Shown here: one piece after another, positions 35,987 through 53,483 of the stretch
Layout of the letters: every line of letters begins with the position of its first letter
Position numbering within the stretch: position 1 is the first letter of the stretch
Assembly (NCBI GenBank): GCA_943735955.1
Contig: OX030961.1
Coordinates: 4,666,420-4,730,419, forward strand
DNA length: 64,000 nucleotides
Source: Piscicola geometra
Taxonomy: Eukaryota; Annelida; Clitellata; Hirudinida; Piscicolidae
Direction: 5' to 3'
Notes under the pieces: model-generated
Database searches by the model: none
The model's input: the letters and a program-made list of their open reading frames with translations, nothing else
Told to the model about the DNA's origin: nothing
Translations under genes and position numbers: made by a program

Positions 35987-36715
35987 TCAAGCAGGAAAGA
36001 AATAAAAATAAAATATTCTGTGAACAAAATCCTCACCTTTATTCGGTTGAGTTTGGAAAAGTGCAATGATGGAGCAGACGACGGAGTAGAGAAGACTCCA
36101 CAGGAAGGCGAAGGAGCCAGGACGCAAGCAGTCTGGAACCTCTGAAGAAACCTTTCTCTTCGAAAGAGTCAACTTTGATTTTTGTCTTTGTTGCCGGCAG
36201 TTGAATGAGGAAGAGTCTTTCGACTTTGGTTGGACTCTGGTTAACCTTGAATCCTTTTTCTGCTTATTATTTAATTTCTTTGACTCACATTTTGATCTAA
36301 AACACTCTTTTTCTCTTTTCTTACTTGTACTAACGCATCTTCCACTTGAAGAACACTTTTTATTAGCATGCCTTTTCTTCAAGAAATCATTATCAGACTT
36401 TCCTTCACTGCAACCTTTATTTTCCCTTGCATCAATCTTCTTCACGTTCCTGCTGTACTTGTCCAGGCAATACTCGATGGCCATCGACTCTTGGGCTCGT
36501 CGACTGGTCCTCGCAGACTTGCAGACGTCCTCATCCGACTGCACAACTCCCCTCCTTCTGGAGCAGGAACGCCTTCCATTCAGCAAGTCTGAGGCGCTCG
36601 AGGGGACCTTGCAACACTGGCAACCTGAGTGCCAGAGTGAAGTGGTCTTGCTACAGGATGCACCATCAAATGTGTAATTCAAAGTATAGTGAATATTATT
36701 TAATTTATATTTCAT
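35987..36715 (-). CDS. Orphan gene D: basic protein with one TM segment, ends uncertain
   Basis: Not recognised. The convincing part is about 36008-36665, which is more GC-rich than its flanks: a CQCC motif near the start, Ser/Arg/Lys-rich middle, then a hydrophobic segment (FAFLWSLLYSVVCSIIALF) near the C-terminus. A donor-like AAAG|GTGAGG just after the TM segment suggests the coding region may splice onward, but I found no partner exon in phase. At the 5' side the sequence runs into a LINE 3' tail, so the listed Met at 36715 may not be genuine; a CCTGTAG acceptor-like site near 36653 is an alternative. Confidence 0.4.
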   Translation of the reverse strand: MKYKLNNIHYTLNYTFDGASCSKTTSLWHSGCQCCKVPSSASDLLNGRRSCSRRRGVVQSDEDVCKSARTSRRAQESMAIEYCLDKYSRNVKKIDARENKGCSEGKSDNDFLKKRHANKKCSSSGRCVSTSKKREKECFRSKCESKKLNNKQKKDSRLTRVQPKSKDSSSFNCRQQRQKSKLTLSKRKVSSEVPDCLRPGSFAFLWSLLYSVVCSIIALFQTQPNKGEDFVHRIFYFYFFPA

Positions 36716-37701
36716 TGCAACAATATAGGTAATAGTAAAATACAATACAATACAACGACGAATATTATTAACGTGGCGTAAACTCGAACGAATTGCAACA
36801 CAAGCAACAGCAACCAAAACAACAACACAGATTCATCACTGGGGTAGTAGGCAGGGGTGTTGAAGCTGTGCCAGTCAGAGTGGGGTTGCACTGACAAGAG
36901 ACTCTCACACAGGCACTTCGGAGACACTTGCTCGCACTGAGACTCGTTCCTCGGCAGCTTCGAAGGCTTCGAATCCATCTCCTGCTTGTTGGAACCACAC
37001 CCGCACTGGCTGAAGTCCAGTCTTTCTATACTTTTATTTTCGTTTTCCTCTTCGTTGTTTTTCTGTGACGCCAAAAGATATTTCCGGAGCTTGCAGCTGT
37101 TGCAGGTTGGTTCCTCGTCTCTACAGCAAGCCAACTGACGTGGAATGGGAACATCCTGCTCTTTGTCACCACGCTTTGAGGGGACTTTGAACTGCTTCGG
37201 CGTTTTGATCGGCTCGTTGAAACACTTTTGAGAATCATTCGACACGTTTATCCTTTCTAATATCTTTCTGCAGCATTCAGGAAAACAGAATCGCTTCCTC
37301 TTCGAAGCCTCTTCTCTGAGAAGTGCAGATGGCGCTAGGGTTTTTGCCTCGCAAGTCGGAGTTGCAGCAGTGGTTTTTTCTGGTTCTTTCTTCTTGCAGT
37401 GAAATGTGTTGTAGTCACAATCTTTCAAGCAGGACGGGGAAAAGCTTTCTCCAGTTCCAATGCACTTGTACGGCAGTTTTATATTCTCAAATGTTTGCTT
37501 TTCTTTCTGTTGTATTTCTACTTTGTTAACATCATTTCTTACAGTTTCACAATTATGTTGTTGATGGAGCTCTTGGTTTTGCTGTTCTATCAAGTAACAC
37601 AAGCAAGGAAACTGGTGTTGTTGTAGTGAGCCCTGTTGGCACAACGGACAAAACTCTGTGAAAGACTCATTCAGACAGTTGTGGATCGGCAAACATTCCA
37701 T
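36712..37701 (-). CDS. Orphan gene E: 329-aa Cys-rich protein with C-terminal hydrophobic tail
   Basis: Not recognised. It has about 35 cysteines in CxC, CxxC and CC groups, including CPLC near residue 18, CCR at 143-145 and CNSCK at 200-204; zinc binding is possible but unproven. The middle is Lys/Glu/Asn-rich. The last 39 residues are hydrophobic (VLLFWLLLLVLQFVRVYATL and onward). From about residue 304 that tail is encoded by a LINE 3' end shared with 42951-43005, so part of the membrane segment derives from a transposon. An in-frame stop lies just upstream of the Met. It lies head-to-head with orphan F. Confidence 0.6.
   Translation of the reverse strand: MECLPIHNCLNESFTEFCPLCQQGSLQQHQFPCLCYLIEQQNQELHQQHNCETVRNDVNKVEIQQKEKQTFENIKLPYKCIGTGESFSPSCLKDCDYNTFHCKKKEPEKTTAATPTCEAKTLAPSALLREEASKRKRFCFPECCRKILERINVSNDSQKCFNEPIKTPKQFKVPSKRGDKEQDVPIPRQLACCRDEEPTCNSCKLRKYLLASQKNNEEENENKSIERLDFSQCGCGSNKQEMDSKPSKLPRNESQCEQVSPKCLCESLLSVQPHSDWHSFNTPAYYPSDESVLLFWLLLLVLQFVRVYATLIIFVVVLYCILLLPILLQ
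36741..36790 (-). mobile_element. LINE 3'-tail fragment inside orphan gene E
   Basis: On the minus strand this reads CGTTCGAGTTTACGCCACG, then GTTAATAATATTCGTCG and three TATTG-type units. It matches 42951-43005 almost base for base (one site reads GTCCGGG instead of GTTCGAG). It is in frame within the 3' end of orphan E. Confidence 0.7.
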
Positions 37702-38345
37702 TTTCTTGTGACATATTTAATTTCAATTAGTTATAACATGTTTTGACAATTTAAAAAATATTTTTCTACCTTATTACTTATTAATTACACCTTTTTTGAG
37801 GCTTAAAAAGATTAGATTTTCATTTTTATTTTTGAATTTTTAAGTTTAAGTCTTCAGTCTTCAGTCTTTGTGAGTTTAGGTTTTCATTGAAATATTTTTT
37901 TCCAAATACGCCTATTTATATTTTTTACTTTTTCTGCTTTTCTTGTTTTCATTTGAATTTGTTTTTGTTTTGGTTTTTGTGACTTTTGCATTGATATTTC
38001 TCTTTAAAAACTTCATGAAAAAGTTTTTTAATATAAATTACATTAAAAATCATTTAAAAATCATTTTGGAACATTTTAAACTTTTAAAAATAATTATATT
38101 AAAAATATTATTGATAAGTTTGTAAGTGTGAAAAGATAAAAAATAAAATAATATTTTAAGTTCATGATTTTTAATAAAAACATAAATAAAGAGTAAATTA
38201 TCATTAAATTGTAAAGAAATTAAACATATTTTACTTTTTCATATATAGAAATGAGCTTGAAGCGAGTTACGTCATTGAAAAAACAAGAATATAATAAAAA
38301 AAAATACCAAAAAATGTCAGCAAAGTAACACGCAAGCAGGCATAG
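37702..38345. promoter_or_regulatory. Spacer between divergent orphan genes E and F
   Basis: About 640 bp, extremely AT-rich and T-rich near 37.9 kb, with no credible gene. It would carry both promoters. A minus-strand open frame from 38509 runs into its right end (see findings). Confidence 0.35.
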
Positions 38346-39859
38346 ATGCAGCGCAAGACGAGGCTGGAGAGTGGAGAAGTGGACTCACGAGGAGCAAGTG
38401 TGAGAGCAGTCAGTCCTGCAGGCGCTCCCAACCATTGCAGCTTCTTGCCACACTTCTTCCAGCAGCAAGCTCCCAGAGCTTTCCAACGCGGCTCGTGTGG
38501 CATTGACAACGAAAGCTATCCAAATTTTATAAACAATTCAAAAAACAAAGCAACAACAGAAAGAAATACAATACAGAACAAAAACAAACTAGTTTTTCAT
38601 GAAAAGTGTGATCAGAAATCTCCAAAAAAGTTGAGTAAAAACGAATTAAGCTTCAATGAACGCTTAAATAAGTGTCTGATAGTTTGGACTGTACAGAACG
38701 AGTTAAAGAGGATGGTAGCTGATGAATCTTCTAAGAGAAGCATGTTCTTTGTTCGAGGTGAAGAGGATAACTGCATGAGTAACAGATATAACATGCAGCA
38801 ACAACCGAGTGACATCCTCAAAAACAGCGTCAGAAACTTCAAAATGAATTCAAACTTTTTGAACCAGTGTTCTTATATGCCTGTGAACTCTTTGCCACGA
38901 AATAAAGAAGAAAATGTTGATGAATGTGATCAAGAAGAGACAAAATCAACAAAAATTGTAATTGACTTTTCCCTTATAGCTCAATTGATACTGTTCATTT
39001 GGCGGTTGTTAAGTTGGATTGTGTCTAGTATTCTAGGAGCTCATTTACGAATCAAGTTTGAAAAAAGCAAATGCAGTAAAAAAAGAAAATCACAAAAAGA
39101 ACATTCAAAAGTACGCGAAAATTCTCCAGCAAAAGTTGATTGTGACGAAAATATCGAAAAAACAGTTAAGAAATGCCTGATCGAATGTCTGATAATGAGG
39201 GATGATGTATTGAAGGAACTCAAAAGAGAAAAGCTTGACGAATCGACGAGGATGACTACGACGACCCTCACACGAGATGAGGTTTTTTTATTATTTTTAC
39301 ATGCATTTTGTTTGAAAGCATTAAAACTGTGGTAGATTGGCATTGAGCCTAGAGTTTCTTCCACGAATAATTATTAAACTTAGATAATATTTTTTTCCAT
39401 AATGAAGTTTAATGCGGGCTTCTATAAACTTGAATATTCTTTTAAGTGCTGTATGCTTTTTCAATTTTTAATACATGTTTTTATCAATATTTTCAATTAC
39501 AGAATATGACTCAGAAAAACACAGCAGAAGAAACGAAGGAAGCAACTCTCGTTGAAGATAGAAACAGCCTATTTGGGATAGAAAGCATAAATAACTCAGT
39601 TGTTGGAGGAAAAGATTTTCATTCAGCACATGATAATACGGAAATATTAACAAACAATTCAACCAAAACAAAAGAAGTAAATGAGGTTATAAAAACATAT
39701 GAGCCACAATTAAACAATGAAAATGGGACAAATTCACTTATCAAGGAGCAAATTGAGCCATCTGTTTTGAGTCAAAGGCAAGATGAGCTAAAGAAAATTC
39801 AGAAAAGCCAAAAAAGTAAAAGCAAAATAAAAAATCGAGGTTTTCTATTCAGTGCTTGA
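38346..39859 (+). CDS. Orphan gene F: two-exon, about 430-aa protein with a central TM segment
   Basis: Not recognised. Exons 38346-39281 and 39503-39859 join in phase 0 at GATGAG|GTTTTT and ATTACAG|AATATG. A hydrophobic segment at about residues 205-232 (FSLIAQLILFIWRLLSWIVS) is followed by a basic stretch (KFEKSKCSKKRKSQKEH), as in orphan C. The rest is polar and Lys/Asn/Glu-rich, and exon 2 is acidic with a basic end. The first 55 codons lie in a GC-richer patch that is also open on the other strand, so the true start may lie downstream (for example Met123). Confidence 0.55.
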
Positions 39860-40686
39860 GGGGCTTCCTCATATGAAGGCAACGAGGGGAAAATGAAAAG
39901 GTATGTATGACAAAATTGTAAAAATACTAAAAAATCTATTCCTATTTATTTTAAAGCCCAAAGACGCATTTTTAAGTTTTACATATATTTTGCAATTTTT
40001 TTCAGTAAAGCCAGATGAAGACTAGATAGAGAAATTTAAAGACAAGAAACACAAAAACGAATTTTTGAAAGATCTTGTCTCAAATATTCTTTAAAAATTT
40101 ATTTAAAAAAAACAGAAAAAGACTTTGATTGTACTCTATACAGGAGATTATTAAAATTTCAAAGTTGTTGTAAAAGTTAATTTTATTCGTAATTGATTTC
40201 TTCTTATTATTAAGTTCTTTAATTTTTTTTATCTGTTTAAAAAATTCAATAGACAAGTTATAGAGTGGATTTTTGTAATCATATAGAATATATGAAACTC
40301 ACATAACCGATAAAGAACCAGCTTGAAAGACCTAAGAAGGATGAAGTTAAAATAACTCAAGAAAGAAATAAAAGTTGGAAACTTTTTATAGGTATTTTAT
40401 TTACATATCACATTTTTAATTTCCAGCTAGGTTTTCCAATTAATTTTTATATTGATAATATTTCCTATTTGTTTATACGTTATGAAATGAAAACAAAATT
40501 TAAAAGACCCAATTAAAAACAAAAACAGAATATACGAAAAAGCAGTCGGTTTCTTGTTTAAATATTTGAATTGTCAAAGTGTTCAGATGGTGAAATGTTG
40601 AAGATGATGAAATTCTTGCAGTCCCAACTAACATGAGCATGTTTGCGAGGAAAGGCACAGAGCAAGCGTAGATACTGTACAGACGC
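39860..40686. other. Spacer between orphan genes F and G
   Basis: AT-rich. A minus-strand open frame (40500-40778) crosses the GC-richer patch at 40613-40760 and encodes a hydrophobic stretch (see findings). No other supportable gene. Confidence 0.35.
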
Positions 40687-42470
40687 ATGGGAGACAAAGG
40701 TCTTGTCGATCTGGAAAGAGGTTGGCATGGAAAAAGATTCAAAAACAGCTTCACACTCTCTCGGAACAAAGGCATCATGGATAAAAGCTTTGGAGATAGC
40801 TATCTACATAAATATGCATTCTTGCTGAAGGCAACTCTTGGTGAGTGGAATGCAAGATTTGAAAACCGTAATGTAAACTCCAATAGTAAGCACAGGATGA
40901 CTGGTGAAAAAGTGTGCCCGTGTTTAGAAAAATATTTGAAAAAAACGAGCTCCGAATCTCTGAAAGTTAACTTGAACGCAGCAAAATCAAAGAAAACTTT
41001 TAAAAAGGTTTTTTTAATTCTATATGGGTAATTGTCAACTTTATTTCAAGAATTTTTAATGAATTATTATAAAATCATTTCAATAAATTATCTTTTTTGA
41101 GATTGTGTTTCTGTGGTATCTATTCAAAAAAGTTGTTAGATCAGTTCTTTTTTACGAGGTTTCTAATAACCATTCTAATCTTATCAATTATTATGGCGTG
41201 TTCTAGAAGAAAAAGGGCAACCCCAAAACCGCTGATTGGAGAGATGAAGCAATGCCAATGGGGGAGGAGGATGAGACAGATGAACTGCTTTTTATGAAAA
41301 CCTCTGAAGATGATGCTGCTGTTAGTTTCTTGAGCTGAATTGTGGTTTATCTTGTCATATTTTTGTCCTTTTCAATTTTAGCCTATATATTAAAGCAATG
41401 AAAAGATGATTTACTATATTTTATTTTCAAGAAAAAAAAGGAAAACTCTAAACAGACCAAATATCGAGAACAAAAAAACGATGAAAAAGACAAAATGGAG
41501 ATTGGAGTGTGCAAGTATTGTAAGCAAAAGGTTGCCAAGAAGTTCGAACAAGAGAAGATGGAGAGACAAGCGAAAGAAGCCAGATGTAAAGCAGGAAGGT
41601 TTGAAGATTGTGAGTGCTGTCAACAAAAATGTAAAGATTACATGCTCGAAGATAGAAATAAACTAGGCCTTGAGATTTCGGAGCTTCTTAAGAAACTAAT
41701 AAAGCTGGGACTCGCTGATGGAGTCCAGGTGACCGAAAGAACCTACACAATACTAATCTTTCTGTAGCTTCTTTCATGATACTATTTTTTGAATAATCAT
41801 TTAATTAATTTTGTTATGTTATTAATTTATTGTAAAAACTCATGCCACTAGTAATTTACATTGAATGAATGAATTTTAATTTTGGATCCATATAGTAGAA
41901 AAATGAAAATTCAAGTTATTTCATCATATTTGATAGTTTTATTAAATAAAAATAATTGCACTAATCAACTTCAAATAAATAAATAAAAATTTACATAATT
42001 TCACTTATCAGATAAAAGACAAAAAGCGAAAAAAGGGGAAAATGCTTGTGGATTCTCCGGACTCGAGTGAAGTTAGTCTCGGTGGGGTATCGGAAAAATC
42101 GGAGAAATTGTCGAGTGGATCGAAAGACAATCGCATGCAGGATCCTAGTAAAAAATTATCGAAAGACTTATTAAAGAACTGTATGAAAGAAAGATCGATG
42201 ATCGATCTGGAGAAACAAATTATCGAACTAGAGAAGAAAAATATTGAAAAAGAAAAAAAGAAAATTGAAGAACAAAAACGAAAACTTAAAGAAAAGCAAC
42301 AGATACTGGAAGAAGAGCAATTTGAAATTGAAGCAGAAAAAGAGGTGCTTTTAATAGAGAAGGAGATGTGTAAACTAGAAAAGGAAAAGCTTCAGGAGGA
42401 AATAAATAGCCTTAAAGTACAGTTTCCTTCAAAGACTTTCCCGAGTCAATACAAAAAAAAGAACATTTAA
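40687..42470 (+). CDS. Orphan gene G: four-exon, about 396-aa Lys-rich coiled-coil protein with CxxC motifs
   Basis: Not recognised. Proposed exons are 40687-41007, 41207-41320, 41432-41728 and 42012-42470. All joins are phase 0 with GT/AG ends (AAAAAG|GTTTTT, TTCTAG|AAG, GCTGCT|GTTAGT, TTTCAAG|AAA, GTCCAG|GTGACC, TTATCAG|ATA). Exon 2 is acidic. Exon 3 has CKYCKQK, then CECCQQKC. Exon 4 has a long Lys/Glu coiled coil at about residues 303-380. No TM segment is seen in this reading. An in-frame TAG lies seven codons before the Met. The four-way phase agreement supports the model, but no homolog is known to me. Confidence 0.5.
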
Positions 42471-42950
42471 ATGAAATTCTTTCTTATATTGATGATGAAA
42501 GAATTAACAAGATAAAAAAAATAGTTATTAAAACACTTATTTAAAAAAATTATTATGTTTAGCAAATTTTTAACAAAATAGTTTATAAACCATTCTTTAT
42601 ATGTATGGGCGTATTACTTCAAAATTGATAAATTATTCGATAGCTGATAAATACAGTATCCGTAGTGGGAAATACTAGAAGCAGAATGCGCAACTAGAAA
42701 TGAAGCAACATAAGGTTGACTAAAAAACTGGAAATATATTTTTTTAATTGCAAAAGTAAAATGATATAATGTCATTTTATAAATAAAGAGTCAATTAAGT
42801 AAACTTTTGCTAAAAAATGGTTTTGGTTTTCGCGGAAAGCCCTAACAGATAATAAAAATGATCGACTTTGTTTGTTAAGAGATTGGAAAATTGTTTTTTA
42901 AAACACAAAAAAAGTTGCTTCCACAATTGGTTGCTACACAGTTGAACCGC
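42471..42950. other. Spacer between orphan gene G and the LINE tail
   Basis: AT-rich with no credible gene. It contains the 3' UTR of orphan G if that model is right. AATAAA occurs at about 42781, in ATAAATAAAGAG. Confidence 0.35.
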
Positions 42951-44165
42951 AATACAATACAATACAACGACGAATATTATTAACGTGGCGTAAACCCGGA
43001 CGGGCTTCAAGACCACTTGGTTATGGAAAATTTGATAATAATATTAATGATAGATGAATAAATGGAAAGTATAGGAGAAGTAAGGTATTGAAATTTAACA
43101 ATAAAATCATATATATATATATATATACATACATATACACATATATATAAACACATATATACATATATATACACATACATATATACATATATTTATTTAT
43201 TTTTTTAAATAGACAAAATATTTTTTTTTAATGATTGAAACTGAAATGATAATAATAATAAATTTAAGAAGAAAAAAAAAGTAAATATCTATATTATATT
43301 ATTATTATTATTTATTTTACAATTATTATTGACCTTTGTATAAATATAAAAAAAGAATGAAATTGGGAAGCAAGAAATTGATTAATGAAAAATGAGCAGT
43401 AAATTTGTAAGTTATTGTTATCGGTCAAACAAGTACGTTTTCAGGGAACGGCTGAATGTCGCGGTCGAGCTCGGGGATTTGAGTCTATTGGGAAGACTAT
43501 TCCAAAGAGTCGGCGCTGCAACAAAAAAGCTTCTTGCACCTGCATACTTGAGTTTGTAGCTCTGTGGAACTACATCTCTTGACCTAGCACACCTGAGTCT
43601 TTCCCTCTGGGGAAGACTTGCTCTCATGACAATGCTACTCGACAAATAATCTAGGCACTCATTAGACAGACACTTGTGCATTAACAAGATGTTTTTGTAT
43701 TCAATTCTATTTTCAACACGAAGCCAGTGAAGCTCCTTGAGAACAGGGCTGATGTGATCATACTTTCTAGCACCTGTTATGAGCCTAGCTGTGGTGTTGA
43801 TTATAGACTGAATTTTCTGCAGCTGCGTCATTGGCAACCCAGTAAGAATGATATTGCCATAGTCAATTCGACTGAGAACCAAAGCAGAAGCCAATGTTCT
43901 CAGTGAGTCCTTGGTCAATAACCATCTTATGGATCGTATTTGGCGTAAAGAAGCAAAGCAGGTTTGAGTCATCTTATTGATGTGTGTCGTCATGGTGAGG
44001 TCTTTGTCGAGATAAACTCCTAGGTTTCTGACACTATCGGAAGGAATTATCTCGTTCTGACAAATGCGAACTGGATCTTTGGGAGTGTGAGTAGAGTTTC
44101 GACGGGATGAGAGCCAGATAACTTCAGTTTTGCTGGGGTTAAGTTTTATAAAATAAAAACAGTCA
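42951..44165 (-). mobile_element. 5'-truncated CR1/L2-like LINE with RT C-terminal fragment
   Basis: A minus-strand frame ending at 43418 encodes the C-terminal part of a non-LTR reverse transcriptase: KLNPSKTEVIWLSSRR, RNLGVYLDKDLTMTTHI, SRIDYGNIILTGLP, LKELHWLRVENRIEY, VAAPTLWNSLP, SLKTYLFD. These are the usual post-catalytic motifs of CR1/L2/Rex-type elements. The catalytic YxDD part is absent, so it is not autonomous. The frame continues open 50 codons upstream into unrelated sequence (to 44314), so the 5' truncation is at about 44165. The probable 3' end is the GTTAATAATATTCGTCG plus (TATTG)n tail at 42951-43005. An (AT)n tract splits the 3' UTR. The body lacks internal stops, suggesting a fairly recent insertion. 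Confidence 0.8.
43108..43195. repeat. (TA)n / TATACATA microsatellite
   Basis: About 88 bp of TA and TATACATA units within the presumed 3' UTR of the LINE. Confidence 0.85.
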
Positions 44166-44314
44166 AAAACGAGTACAGAATTAACATCCGTAATCAAAAG
44201 AGAATCCATCGGACTTCGATACGGTGTGTTCTTTTTGTGGCAGAAACAATTCAAGATATTTCCAGCTACTTCTTTTTTTACAGGCTTTTTAGAAATATAT
44301 TGGCTAGTAGACAA

Positions 44315-45177
44315 AGTAGGAAAAAAAACTAATAAAATCGGACCCCCAACCCCTTCCCGTCAGTGTTTTACCTTGAATTTAATTTGAAAATTGTGAAAAT
44401 ACGTCTGTTAAAAATTTTGAAAGTAACAAAACACTTTATGGTCTGAGGCGAGCAATCAGCAATCACAAATTAGCAAACTTTTTCGATCAATTCTATCATT
44501 GGGGTTTATCATAAGCATTTTATAATATTTCTATATAATTGAAAATACAAACAAAGCTGAAACTTTAGTATTCCAAATTACCGGACTTTCCTCTATTTTA
44601 ATTTACTAATCAGGTCGACTTAATAACGAACCTTGGGATTCACAATAATTGAAAAACAGAAAGCTTCTCTTTAAATAAAATAATATGAGATTATGAAAAA
44701 AAAAATTTTTTTTTAATTTCTTATCACTTATTTCTTTACACTTTGATTTCAATTTGATTAGATTTCTAAACTAAGTAATAAGTATTGCTAAGAGTTCTTT
44801 GTAAACGCTTCAGTATCTATATTTTAAGATATTTAAATTATAAAGCCATCATTTGATCATCTACCAGGTAAAATTATTCACAAATGTGTATACTTCATGT
44901 TATAATTTCAAGATAGTATAAATTCTTGTCAAACCAAATAAATTAGTAGATATGAAGCTCAGCAGAGCGATAATGCTTAGAATTCAAATTTAAATGCAAA
45001 TTTTCATTTTCTAAATAAAAATATCATCAATCATTAGGTATATTTTTGGTTTATATCTGCTCTTTTACTTAAGATAGTTAGGTATTTTAGCTGATTAGGA
45101 CCTAATCATTAGGTCAAACTTAATCTTGTACGTTATTAAAGTTTAATTCTTTCAAGAATATTTCTTACATCCGAAGA
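44315..45177. other. Spacer between the LINE and API5, presumed API5 promoter
   Basis: AT-rich, with no gene seen. It includes the 5' UTR and promoter of API5. A tandem-like AATCATTAGGT motif occurs twice (about 45029 and 45104). Confidence 0.35.
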
Positions 45178-53112
<7,935 letters not shown>

Positions 53113-53483
53113 GGGTCAACATACAATCACTGGCCTTAAGGCCTCTAGTACCAGACTATTAGTGTGTGTGCGTGTACGTGCGTATGTATGTGTGTGTGAC
53201 TGCGTGCGTGTTTCTGATGAACTGTGTGTATGTGTGCGGGTTATTTTTTAAATAGATACTTAGGTTATCGCGATATTCTTTTGTGTGTGGTTAATGCTGT
53301 ATGAAGACTTTAACTGACGTTGAAGAACTAATGATTAGTTATATTCGCAGACAGACGGTCATTTTATTTCAGTAAATGTTTACAAAAAATAGAATTTCCT
53401 TTATAGCTTGATTATGTACAGATAGTACCTAATTAATTTAGATTAATTAATTTATTTAATTGATAGTTTAGTTAGTGGCAATA

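Noticed and set aside
35812..36008. Splicing of orphan D into orphan C as one gene
   Set aside because: The D donor leaves one base and every nearby C acceptor also leaves one, so the frame would break; an unseen small exon would be needed.
36712..36715. ATGA overlap of the stop of orphan E and the listed start of orphan D, like a bacterial operon
   Set aside because: This is a eukaryotic locus and the listed D start is doubtful; the overlap is coincidental within repeat-derived sequence.
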